The translations under genes were made by a program, and so were the position numbers. A stretch of DNA of 64,000 nucleotides from Azoarcus sp. (GTDB lineage: Bacteria; Pseudomonadota; Gammaproteobacteria; Burkholderiales; Rhodocyclaceae): positions 53,312 through 117,311 of the forward strand of contig JAUVVG010000007.1 of assembly GCA_030604735.1 (NCBI GenBank). Reading direction: 5' to 3'. The notes under the pieces were generated by a model. That model saw only the letters and a program-made list of their open reading frames with translations. It had not been told where the DNA came from and did no database searches. Each line of letters opens with the position of its first letter. Within the stretch, counting starts at the first letter, position 1. Below are positions 26,301 to 36,300 of this stretch, one piece after another.

Positions 26301-29300
26301 TCAGACGATTTGTCCGATCAAGCCGCGCAATACCCGGGCCGGATCGACATCCGGAATCTCGAACTGCACCTGGTCGAGCCGGACTTCGAAGGGTTCGCCC
26401 TCGCGGTAACGCACCGGCATGCTGAGACCAAAGCGATATCCGGAACCGAAGCGGTATGACGCCAGGGCCCAACGCCTGTCGTAAAGGCTGAAGCCGAGCG
26501 CGCGCGCGCTGACATAGCCGGAAATGTCGAAGGTGAAACTCGGCTGCGCGTACACCCCGATCGCGGCACGCAGATCCAGCCCATCGACCGGGGTCCATTC
26601 GACCGCGACACCGGCCTCGGCAGCCCCCTCCACCCCCAGTGTACCGCCAATCTCGAGCCCCCCGGTCACACTCGCGCCGGTGATCCCGACCCCGACGCCG
26701 GCACGCGCCGCCAGCCGCAGGCCGGCATCGGCCGGCACGCGCAACGCGGCATCGCCGCTGATCCGGGTTTCCTCCTCTCTGGCCGGGTCGTAGCGGATGC
26801 CCAGGCTGAGCCGCTCCAGCCGGCCGGGACCGATGCCGGCGACGGCGGACAAGCCGCCCCCGATCTCGGCGACGATGCCGGGAATGACAGGCACCTGGAC
26901 CGCGACGTTGAACAGCGACTTGTCGACCTGGCGCCGTGGAAAGATCTCGACCGCGCCTGGCAGGCCGATTTCTCCGGTCACGGTGACCCCGCCATCGGGC
27001 GCGAAGCGGATCCCGACGGTTCCCTGCAGCCACGGCGCGATCCTCACGGCGACTTCGCCGCCGCCATAGACGACGATCGGGCCGTCCGGCTCGGCCTGAC
27101 CGGTCGGTTGTCCGTCGTCGTCGAGTGCACGATTGCTCGCCCCGACGCTGACCGACCCGGACAGCATGCCGCGACGATAGGCGCCGTCGAAGCTCGCAGT
27201 GAAGGCCCCGTCTTCGTAATCGACGGCAAGTTCGGAATCAACGCCCGGAATCGCCGGCTGCGCCGCCCCGCTCGCGACGACTTTCCACTGCTCGCCGTCG
27301 CGTGTCACGCTGACCTCGATCGCACCCGAGCGTATGCCCGGCGTCTGCGACGACAGCGCGACCCGCCCGCCTATCACCAGCCCCCCGTCCTCGCTGTACG
27401 ACACGGTGAGGCCGGCCTCCTCGATACCGGGGATGTCCGGCTCGACGTTGCCGGACGCCGAAAGGCGGCCTTCGCCGAAGCCCACCGTCAACTCGGCCGA
27501 GCGAATGCCGCGAATCCTGTCCGGGCTGTCTATGCCTATCGTGCCTTCGCCGCCAAACGCGCCGTCGCGGTAGTGGATGCGGATCTCGGCCCGGTCGAAC
27601 AACCGGGCATCGAAGCCGAACTGGCCGCTGGCCTCGAACGCGCCATCGGCACCGACCCCGGCCAGCAGACTCCCGCGGCCGAGGTGCGCAATGCTGAACA
27701 GGACTGCACCACTCGCACCGAAGCCGTCGCGGGCACTATAGGCCAGGGTCAACAGCGATTCGTCGATGCTGAGCCCGGGCAGATCGAGGCGGAGTTGGTC
27801 GGGCGCATACTCGATCCGGAACTGGATGTCGTTGCCGGTCAACTGCATCACGATCTCGGTGCCGGCGATCAGGGGCAGGGACGGGACGATCCGGCCTTCG
27901 GCATGCAACCCGCCATCGCGGATCTCGATTTCGCCGAACACCCCATCGCTCGCCCCTTCGAAATGCGCATCCAGCGGCGGGATCATGCCCAGGTGGCCGA
28001 CATAGGGCCGGATCGCGATCAGCGGGATCCGTGGGCTGGTCTGCGGGGTCCATTTCGATGGCAGGTCCCACTGCGCGGACACGCTGCCTATCACGGCACC
28101 GGCCTCGGCCGACTCGACCGTCGGTTCGAGTGCGATCGACTCCATCGTCAAGCCGGCGATACTTTTCGCCGCGGCACCGGAGGGGCTGACACCCAGATCG
28201 ACGTAGCGGTAGCGGCCGATCTCGATGCCGCCCGGCCCGGACGCGAGCACGAATTCGCCCGGCTGGCCTTCCAGCGGGGTCTCGGGCAGCGGCCTCACGC
28301 CGTCCAGCGGCATGGCCGCCTCGATCTCGGCACGGCTCCACCACGACGAATCGCCCTCCGACACGTTGCCTCCCCCGCCTATCGCCACGCTTTCGAACAC
28401 GATGTCGTGATGGCGCAGCCATGCCGTCTTGTCGGGATTGCCGGGCAGGGTCGCGAGATAGGCCTCCACCCGGGCATGAATGCCGTTCATGATCAAGGCA
28501 CCGGAACTGGCATTGGCTGGCTGATCGAGCAACTCCATGTTCTCGATGCTGTTGCCGGTGCCGGTACCCTGCTCGCCCGACACCTGGAGTTCGACGATGT
28601 GATCGACCTGATAGTTGATCGGATGGCGACCGCGACGGCTCCAGTTCGGGATGCGCAGCCGGTCGGCGAGAAGGCTGGCCTTGGTGCCATCGAAGCGCAG
28701 ATCTCCGAGCTGGAAGCTGATCCGGCCACGGTCACCGTCCGGCAGCGTGATCCCTCGTCCCGCCAGTTTCTCGCGGACCCCCTCCTCGGCCACCGTCACG
28801 TTGCCTCGCCATACGCCGACCTGCGCCGGCCTGCCACGGGTGTAGCCGCGCACGCGCTTCAGGTGTCCGGCAGCCGCCAGGGTCTCGTACAACGGTCGAT
28901 GGCGCTGCTTGATCGGCGGTATCACCAGTCGCGACAACTGATCCAGGGCACGTTGACTCGGTGTTCCGGGCGGGTGCGGCGGATTCGGGGCCGGCTCGAG
29001 CCGGGCCTGAATCCGCGCGATACCGTCCCCCTGCTGCACCACGTGCGTGAGCTCGTGCGCAAGCAGCTCACGCCCGGCCGGCGTCTCGGGCGCATATTCG
29101 CCCGATGCGAAGAAGATGTCGCGCCCGACCGTGAAGGCCCGCGCATTCAGCGCCCGGCACAGCTCGGCCGCCTCGGCGTCGGTATGGATGCCGACACCAC
29201 CGAAGTCCTGGCCAAAGCGTGCCTCGAGCGCTTCGCGCACCGACACCCCGAGCCCCTGCCCCGTCCCGCGGCGGGCATCGATCCGCTGCGCGATCCCGTC

Positions 29301-29606
29301 GTCTATCTCGCTCGCCGGAACGCCGGGATCGCGCTCACGACGACGCAGGCGTCGTGCCGACGGAACCGGCGACGCGCCGATCACCGTCTCGTTCCCGACC
29401 GGGCTGGTCACGGCCTCGTTCGACCTCTCCGCCACCTCGCGCGCGACCTGGTCGGCCTCCCGCTCCTCGGCATCCTGCGGCTGACCGAGCACCAGCTTGC
29501 GCCGCAGATAAGCCGGTACGCCGGGCTTGCGTGGTGAATGCGCAACCGGCTTGTCGGGCTCCGCCCGGCCCGGTTTCGTGCGGTGCATTGGCGCTGCGGA
29601 TTCCAT
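26301..29606 (-). CDS. DUF4157 (eCIS core domain) large protein, candidate cargo or cargo-loading factor
   Basis: This 1101-residue protein is the last gene of the eCIS operon. The DUF4157 domain covers about residues 100-200, with RFGQDFGGVGIHTD and a zinc-protease-like HELTHVVQQ at 184-192. Around 335-370 an HNH/EndoVII-like pattern follows: YQVDHIVELQ, then NMELLDQPANASSG. From about 450 to the end the protein is a long series of beta-rich Gly/Asp repeats, such as GIRSAELTVGF and GIRSGAIEVSV. DUF4157 marks proteins associated with eCIS particles, and several are known or predicted toxins. The ATG at 29606 has GGGAGAA upstream. Confidence 0.85.
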   Translation of the reverse strand: MESAAPMHRTKPGRAEPDKPVAHSPRKPGVPAYLRRKLVLGQPQDAEEREADQVAREVAERSNEAVTSPVGNETVIGASPVPSARRLRRRERDPGVPASEIDDGIAQRIDARRGTGQGLGVSVREALEARFGQDFGGVGIHTDAEAAELCRALNARAFTVGRDIFFASGEYAPETPAGRELLAHELTHVVQQGDGIARIQARLEPAPNPPHPPGTPSQRALDQLSRLVIPPIKQRHRPLYETLAAAGHLKRVRGYTRGRPAQVGVWRGNVTVAEEGVREKLAGRGITLPDGDRGRISFQLGDLRFDGTKASLLADRLRIPNWSRRGRHPINYQVDHIVELQVSGEQGTGTGNSIENMELLDQPANASSGALIMNGIHARVEAYLATLPGNPDKTAWLRHHDIVFESVAIGGGGNVSEGDSSWWSRAEIEAAMPLDGVRPLPETPLEGQPGEFVLASGPGGIEIGRYRYVDLGVSPSGAAAKSIAGLTMESIALEPTVESAEAGAVIGSVSAQWDLPSKWTPQTSPRIPLIAIRPYVGHLGMIPPLDAHFEGASDGVFGEIEIRDGGLHAEGRIVPSLPLIAGTEIVMQLTGNDIQFRIEYAPDQLRLDLPGLSIDESLLTLAYSARDGFGASGAVLFSIAHLGRGSLLAGVGADGAFEASGQFGFDARLFDRAEIRIHYRDGAFGGEGTIGIDSPDRIRGIRSAELTVGFGEGRLSASGNVEPDIPGIEEAGLTVSYSEDGGLVIGGRVALSSQTPGIRSGAIEVSVTRDGEQWKVVASGAAQPAIPGVDSELAVDYEDGAFTASFDGAYRRGMLSGSVSVGASNRALDDDGQPTGQAEPDGPIVVYGGGEVAVRIAPWLQGTVGIRFAPDGGVTVTGEIGLPGAVEIFPRRQVDKSLFNVAVQVPVIPGIVAEIGGGLSAVAGIGPGRLERLSLGIRYDPAREEETRISGDAALRVPADAGLRLAARAGVGVGITGASVTGGLEIGGTLGVEGAAEAGVAVEWTPVDGLDLRAAIGVYAQPSFTFDISGYVSARALGFSLYDRRWALASYRFGSGYRFGLSMPVRYREGEPFEVRLDQVQFEIPDVDPARVLRGLIGQIV

Positions 29607-29610
29607 CGTC

Positions 29611-31599
29611 TCACTTCTCCCGTGCGTCGAGCTGCGGCGGCAACGCACGACCGAGCTTCTGGTACTCGCGTCGGATGGCACGCACCAGGCTCTCCTCGGT
29701 CAGCGGGGCATCGCCGCGGGTTGCGCTGCCCGCCGCACTCAACACCGCGTTGCGTATCTGGCCGCCGCTGAAATCGCAGTAGCTGGCCAGCATGTGACAG
29801 ACCGCCGGGTCCGGGCAGCGTGCGCCGAGATGGACTTGCCAGAGCGCCAGCCGCTCCGCGAATCCAGGCAACGGAAACTCGATGATCGCGTCCAGCCTGC
29901 GGGTGAACGCCGGGTCGATCCGCTCGCGGCTGTTGGTGGTCAGGATCACGATGCCGGGGTGCTGCTCGATCGCGGTCAGCAGGTAGTTCGTCAGCATGTT
30001 GGCGTAGCGTTCGCCGCTGTGCCGGGCGTCATTGCGCCGGCCGAACAGCGAATCGGCCTCGTCGAACAGCAGCACCGCGTCGACCGCGATTGCCCGGTCG
30101 AGCAGCAGTGCGAGATTCTTCTCGGATTCTCCGATGTACTTGTTCATCACCGACGACAGGTCGACGCGGTACAAGGGTGCGCCCAACTCGGACGCGAAGA
30201 AGCTGGCGGCAAGCGACTTTCCCGTGCCACTGTCGCCGACGAACAGCGCCCGCAGACCGGTCCCCTGCGTCGCCTGCAAGGTGGGACCCAGACCCTGCCA
30301 TATCGATTCCCGCCGCTTCGCCCGCGACACCAGATCGGCCAGGTGGCGATCGACCAGCGGTGAGAACACCACCGCCTCGCGGCCGACCCGGTGCCCGACC
30401 GGTTGCGCCAGCAAGCGCAGCGCTTCTGCCCCGACATCCAGGCGTGCGGCGGCGACATGAACCTCCGTCAGCGGCTCACCGGCATGACTGGCCATCAGGC
30501 GGGCGCTGCCGGCCACCCCGTCGATGACCCCGGCACTCAACCTGGCGCGCCCAGCCATCGATTCGGCGAGGGCCGGATCGCCCAGGCCGTGCCGCCATAG
30601 TGCGCGGCGCTCGTCTTCGTCCGGTACGCCGACCTCGATCTCCAGCGTGTCCCGGCCGGCAACCGCACCACTCGAGCCGATCGCGACGATCACGGCTTGA
30701 TCATCGACGCCCTCGCCGAGATCCAGCGTCTCTCCGACCGCCAGGTCGGCCTGGATCACCGGCAGCCATCCGGCATGATGGCAGGCGACGGCGAACGCGG
30801 GACATCGCCGCCAGACCTCGAGCGGGACGGTGATCGCCTGGCGGCCAAGCAGTTCGGCCAGGGCCACCGCACAGCCGCGCCGACCGCTGCCGGCATGACC
30901 CCGCACCACCAGCGTCCGCACCGCGCCGTCGCCGAGCAAGGTCGCGAGCTGCGGCAGGCGCGCACGCAGCGCCCGCGGCAAGCGGTCCTGACCGACTTTC
31001 GGCAGCACCGCACAACCGGGCCACAACACGGTCTGGCCACGGATCACCGCCCACAACACCGGTTCCATGCGAACGCTGCGCAGGGGCAGCGGACCGTCCC
31101 CATCGACGATCAGTACGCCGCGCTGCGACAAACCACCATGGGCCAGCGACAGCGGCCCGGGCGCCCCCGCGCCGAACAAGGTCTCGAGAATCGCGACCAC
31201 CAGATGAATACCGGCCCGCGCCCCGCCTTCGGCACCCTGCAGTTCGGCAAGGGCGAGCGTCACCGTATGATCGACCTCGACTTCGCCCAACAGCGCCAGC
31301 AGAAAGGCTTCCGGCACGCTCAAGGCCTGTTCCCGGACGAGACGGGTAAACCTTCGTGCCCCCGCGAAGTGCTCCGGACCCGGCGGCCAATCCGCTTCGA
31401 TCCGCTCACGCAAGGCCGGCCAGTCGCCGGGCGGCCCGCCGTTCAGACCGGCGGCCCGCTCGTGCAACAGGCCGGGCCAGCCGGCCTGGCCCGGCATCGA
31501 CTGCGCCCAGAAATGGGCCAGCCCGACCCGCACCCATACCGCCGGCGCGCAGCCATGCCTGGCCTCGGCGGATCGGTGGGTCACGGCGCTTGTCTGCAT
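29611..31599 (-). CDS. eCIS AAA+ ATPase (Afp15-like)
   Basis: This 662-residue protein has a C-terminal AAA+ module. Walker A is GDSGTGKS at about 455-462, Walker B is LLFDEAD at 510-516, and sensor/arginine-finger elements lie in NSRERIDPAFTRRLD. An earlier GHAGSGRRG at about 235-243 looks like a degenerate P-loop of a first module. Afp15/Pvc15 ATPases are required for assembly of eCIS particles or for cargo loading. The preferred ATG is at 31599; a GTG at 31608 directly abuts the upstream stop but lacks room for a ribosome-binding site. Confidence 0.9.
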   Translation of the reverse strand: MQTSAVTHRSAEARHGCAPAVWVRVGLAHFWAQSMPGQAGWPGLLHERAAGLNGGPPGDWPALRERIEADWPPGPEHFAGARRFTRLVREQALSVPEAFLLALLGEVEVDHTVTLALAELQGAEGGARAGIHLVVAILETLFGAGAPGPLSLAHGGLSQRGVLIVDGDGPLPLRSVRMEPVLWAVIRGQTVLWPGCAVLPKVGQDRLPRALRARLPQLATLLGDGAVRTLVVRGHAGSGRRGCAVALAELLGRQAITVPLEVWRRCPAFAVACHHAGWLPVIQADLAVGETLDLGEGVDDQAVIVAIGSSGAVAGRDTLEIEVGVPDEDERRALWRHGLGDPALAESMAGRARLSAGVIDGVAGSARLMASHAGEPLTEVHVAAARLDVGAEALRLLAQPVGHRVGREAVVFSPLVDRHLADLVSRAKRRESIWQGLGPTLQATQGTGLRALFVGDSGTGKSLAASFFASELGAPLYRVDLSSVMNKYIGESEKNLALLLDRAIAVDAVLLFDEADSLFGRRNDARHSGERYANMLTNYLLTAIEQHPGIVILTTNSRERIDPAFTRRLDAIIEFPLPGFAERLALWQVHLGARCPDPAVCHMLASYCDFSGGQIRNAVLSAAGSATRGDAPLTEESLVRAIRREYQKLGRALPPQLDAREK

Positions 31600-31608
31600 G
31601 GTCGACAC

Positions 31609-33378
31609 TCACTCGAAATGGAAGCGCACCACCCGCCCCAGCCACGGCAGCCAACCGGGATCGAGGTCCAGGCCAGCCAGACGGACATCGAGGCGCACGC
31701 TGTCGAGTGGCGCATGGATGTCCACGTGGCTGGCCGTGTGGTCCACCCGGGCATCGAGTGCCAGCAACGCCGGCTGCCATAGCCCACTTCGGCCATACCA
31801 GGCCGTGGCCAGCGCGAGCAGGCCCGCCCGGGCCGGCAAGGGGGGAAGATCGGCGAGCGATCCCGGGTCGGCCAGTCCGATCTGATCGGCGATGAAGGCC
31901 GTCACCGGATCCTGCTCGTCCAGCGACAGGGCTTGGCCGAGACGGTAGAGCCAGGCCCAGCCATTGGGCAGCACCGCCCAGTGACGGCGCATCAGCGCTT
32001 GCGCTTCCGGCCGGTTCAGCATGTTGAGCAGACGGAACAAGCCGGCCTGCGCGGTCGCGAATCGATCGTGAGCGGTACCGACGCCGGCGGCGGGATCGAC
32101 GGCGATCCGCGCTGCCGACGCCGGCGCGGTCCGACGCGTCGGGGTCGCGTCGGACCGATCGGTGGTCGCTCCGGCGTCCACACCGGCCACCGCGTCGTCT
32201 TCACGCCGACGATCGGCGCGCTGCGCCGGCGTCGTACCCGAACGCGGCAAGGCACCGGGCTGTCGCGGTCCGTTTCGTAACGCCGACATGGACGCGACGC
32301 GGGCATCCGGCCCGGCCAACATCCCCCTGCGCGACCCGACGTCGCCGTCGCCGGCCGCTGATCGTCCGTCGTCCACGCCGTGGGACCCCGCGTCGCCCCG
32401 CTTCGGGGCAGGGGTTCCGGATGGGTCGGTGCGCGCCCGGCCAGGGCGGCCGCGATCATCCAATCCAGCCCCGGCTCGCTGTCCCGGGTCCACGCCCGAC
32501 CCCGGCCGGGCGGCCGTGTCCTGCCTGTCACCGATCGAGCCGAATGGCGCGGCAATGCCCCCGGCGGGCATCGTCGTCGGCGATGGGTCGGGTGCGCCAT
32601 CACGCCGGAAGCAGGCGGAAAGGCAACCCAGCGTTTCCGCGGGTGCGCGGATCAGGGCCATCGGCATGATCTCGCCAGCGATCAGCTGCAGGGCGAGTCG
32701 CCGCCGCGGATCCCATTCGTCCAGGTCCTCGAGCACGCCCCGCCAGCGCGCGCTCACCGCGACCGGCAGCGACCCGCCGTGCAACAGCGAAACCGGGCCG
32801 GGTCGGGCGGACACGACCGCCCTGTCGCGCCCGTCCCCTTTGCCCGGCACGGGCAGCCGGTAACGATAATGGGCGGCGAGGCGCTGCCCGAGATCGATCG
32901 CATCGCTGTAATGGAGGGCTTGCCAGACCGCCGCCAGACCGCCCCGGGTGGCGAGTCGGACACTGAGTGCCGCCAGGCGGACCAGATGCTCGCGCAGCAA
33001 CCGGCCGATCGCCTCAGCGACGGGAAGTCGGGTGAGGGCAGCCCACCGACGCCATACCCATCGCTCGCCGGCGCGGCCATCGATCAGGTCGACGAGCAGG
33101 GCCGCAACCATGTCCTCCTCGGACGCGTAACGCACCACCCGGCTGTCATCGGCGCTACACCCCAGCGTATCGCGCAGCGCGGCGGCGATACGCGCGGGAA
33201 GGACCGACGCCGGGGCGCGGACCCCGAGATTGCGGACGAACACCCATTCGTCACCGCTCGGACGCGGCCAGTCGGCCTGCCGCAGCGCATCGGCCAGGTG
33301 GAGCCGCGCACCGACATCGATGCCGCGCATCGTCAGGCGTGCGATCGTGAGCTCGTCGGGACGGCGGCTGGCCAACAT
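31609..33378 (-). CDS. eCIS cluster protein of unknown function with disordered middle
   Basis: This protein of 589 residues has helical, Arg/Leu/Ala-rich N- and C-terminal domains (about 1-250 and 445-589). They are separated by about 190 residues rich in Gly, Asp, Arg, Pro, Ser and Ala with no predicted structure. No membrane segment or signal peptide is seen. The gene lies three bases after the 1267-residue structural gene and directly before the AAA+ ATPase, so it is made together with them. Genes in this place are common in eCIS clusters but have no assigned role. Confidence 0.75.
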   Translation of the reverse strand: MLASRRPDELTIARLTMRGIDVGARLHLADALRQADWPRPSGDEWVFVRNLGVRAPASVLPARIAAALRDTLGCSADDSRVVRYASEEDMVAALLVDLIDGRAGERWVWRRWAALTRLPVAEAIGRLLREHLVRLAALSVRLATRGGLAAVWQALHYSDAIDLGQRLAAHYRYRLPVPGKGDGRDRAVVSARPGPVSLLHGGSLPVAVSARWRGVLEDLDEWDPRRRLALQLIAGEIMPMALIRAPAETLGCLSACFRRDGAPDPSPTTMPAGGIAAPFGSIGDRQDTAARPGSGVDPGQRAGAGLDDRGRPGRARTDPSGTPAPKRGDAGSHGVDDGRSAAGDGDVGSRRGMLAGPDARVASMSALRNGPRQPGALPRSGTTPAQRADRRREDDAVAGVDAGATTDRSDATPTRRTAPASAARIAVDPAAGVGTAHDRFATAQAGLFRLLNMLNRPEAQALMRRHWAVLPNGWAWLYRLGQALSLDEQDPVTAFIADQIGLADPGSLADLPPLPARAGLLALATAWYGRSGLWQPALLALDARVDHTASHVDIHAPLDSVRLDVRLAGLDLDPGWLPWLGRVVRFHFE

Positions 33379-33381
33379 GCC

Positions 33382-36300
33382 TCAGACCCGCTGCAGGCCG
33401 GTCCTGGACGACACCACGCTGTAGCGGGTGTCGATCGCGACTCCGGGGCGCAGCAGCTGCGCGATGCGAACCTCGGTCGCTTCACCGGCACGATCCTCGA
33501 CCGTCAGCATCGCCACCAGTTGCTGGCGATCATCGAGCAGCTGCAGCGACGTGCCCGGTGCAAGCGCATGATCCAGGGTCACCTGAAGCCGCTCGCCCAC
33601 CACCGCCCGACGCGGCGGCACCCTGACCCTGCCGGCCACGATGTCGGTCGGATCACCGAGCGCAGCGCGGATCAGCGTCGCACGGATCATGTTGCCCATC
33701 GCCGCCCGGCTGTCTGCCGAAGCGTCCGGCTCGAGCTGCCGGAACCACCACGCGACCAGTTCTGCGACGCTGCGGGTCGCGTTGAAGGCGGCGCGCTCGG
33801 CCCGCTCCAGACCAGGCCACCGGGCCACCTCGTCGATCCGCAGGCTGCCGTCACCGGCCAACTGCGCCCACTGCAGCCGCAACGACGGTGGCAGCTGACC
33901 AAGCCTGTCGAGCAGGCAGTATTGACACTGTTCCAGACGCTGGTGCAACTGCTCGGCGTCACGGCGCAATGACGCAGTGCCCTGCGCGACCAGATCGTTC
34001 AGCGACAGCACCGAGGCGAGCCTGTGCCGGGTCCGGTTGTCACCGACCGGGTCCACGGCGGGCAGGGGCGCGCTGGCGAAATGCTGCATCACCACCCGAT
34101 TCTGCAACTGGACCGGGGCCAAGCGGGCCTGAAGTGTCGCGGCACCGGCAAGAACGACCGGCTGCAGATGACGATGCTCGAAACGCGCCTTGCGCAAGGC
34201 CGAAAGTGGATCGAGACGGTCCAGCGGCAGGCGCGGAACCTGCGCCTTCAGGACCGCCCAGTCGGCCATCGGGATCTCGCACACGGTATCGAAGAAGGGC
34301 TGGAGCTCGCCCGGCAGGTCGACATCCCGCTCCACCCCGCAACCCGGCACGATGTCGTCGATGCGCCCGTGACGCAGGACCAGCGGATCGGCCGGCGCCT
34401 CGCTGACCGCCGCCGACAGCGGACGCACGTAGTACAGCCCGCGCAAACCGGTGCTCAGGATGCGCCGACGTTCGAGGTTGCGATCATGGCAGCGGCGCCA
34501 GTCCTCGTCCAGCAGCCGTTGCGCGAGCCCGTACTCGCCGAGCTGTTCGAGCCGTCGCCGGTCCAGGCCTTCCAGCGTCTCGCGCGCTGCGCGGATCAGC
34601 GCAGCGAGCTTGCGCAACTCGGCCGTCCGGTTCGCCTGCTCGCGCAGCAGGCCCTCGAGTCGCCGCTCGATACCGTTGTAGCGCGCCTCGACGATCGCAA
34701 TCCACTGGGTCAGGATCTTGCCGGCCTTGAACAAGGCCTCGTAGGTGTACTGGACCGCGACCACGTCACGCCAGGAGCGACGCTGCTGGTCCGACGTGGC
34801 GGCGGCAAGCTGGCGGTTGGCGTCGGCGGTGATCCTGCGCTCAAGCGCGACCGGGTCCTCCAGCCGTCGTGCCAGCTGCTCGGGTCGCAAGGTCACCGAA
34901 CCATCGGCCTGCAACGCCCCGGCCAGGTCGAGTGACTTGCGCAAGCGTCGCGCATCGGGAAGATCGAACAGGTCGGTCAGCGTGTTTCGCAAGTCCTGCA
35001 TGCCGCGGAATGCCTTCGCGTATTCATTGACTTCGGGCCGGATGTGCTCCATCACCCCGAATTGGTGCGCCCTGGTCTGGAAGGCCGGGGTGGACACCGT
35101 TTCCTTGGCGACCCGCGAGATCAGGTCGAGCCGGGCGTTGTCGATGCCGAGCTCGATCGCGGAAAAACTCCTGGGTTGGCTCGCCAGCGCGCTCGACGCG
35201 CTCGTGGCCACACCAAGCTTGAGTGCCGAATTCAACAGGCTGGTGTTGAAGGTGTTCGATCCGGCAACGACCGGCGCCACCGGAGTCGGACCGGAACTGC
35301 GCGTTGCGGTCTGCGTCGCGAACAAGGCGGAGCCCACCAGCGGCGACGACTTCGCAGTCGTGCTCGAAAACGCGGATGCGGTCAGCGGAGCGGTCGTGAC
35401 ACTCGTCGTACTCAGCGGCATCGCCATCATCGCAACCGAACCGGTTGCGAATCGGCCCAACGAAGCAGTCACGGACGGCGCGGCACTCAGCGGAGGCTGT
35501 GGCGCGTCCGCCGCCGGCGGACTCGGCAACTCGCTGTCCATCCGGGCAAAGGGCAACCAGCGCGCGACTTTCAGGCCGCTACCGTCGCCGGCGACGCCCC
35601 CCGCCAGCGCGGCCAGCGCCACCGTCTGAGAATCCAGTTGCTGGCGCTGCAGCAACAGCACGTCACGGGTTTTCTCCAGCCGGGCGCGGGTGGCGCGAAT
35701 CCGGTTGTCCAGTGCCTCGAGCTCGCGCAGTCCGATCGCGTAGCGCACCACCAAGCCATCCTCGGTCGGTTCGGGCACCGGTGGTGGGACGGCCATCCCC
35801 TCCACGGTGACCCGCCAGCTTCGATAGTCGGTCGGCATGGCGGAGGGATCACGATGGTAGGGATGGGGCAGGGCATCACCTTCTTCACCGCGGAGCGACT
35901 CGCCGACTTCGGTGATCTGCCGCTGGAATACCGCTTCGGGCAACGGTGGCGGTGGCTCGGGGTCGGGCAGGCCCAGCGCGCGGATGGCGGCCGGATCCAG
36001 CGCCGCGGCTTCATCGAGGTGATAGAGCAGGTCGAACTGACGACGCCAGTCGGCCCAGGCCGACCAGGCCTGCATGAACATGCGGTAGATGTCCTGCTCC
36101 AGCGCGGCATCGGTGGGCGGTATGTCGAGCAGATCGGGACGATAGTCGGCTTCGCCGACTGCGAGCAGCAGGCGTATCCGCTCGCCACTCGGCTGGCGCA
36201 GGTCGATGACCCGGCGCGCGAGATGACGCTCGAGCAGTTCGACCACCGCCTCTTCCGGCACCGGCACCATGTCGACCGCGACATGCGCCGGCCACCATAG

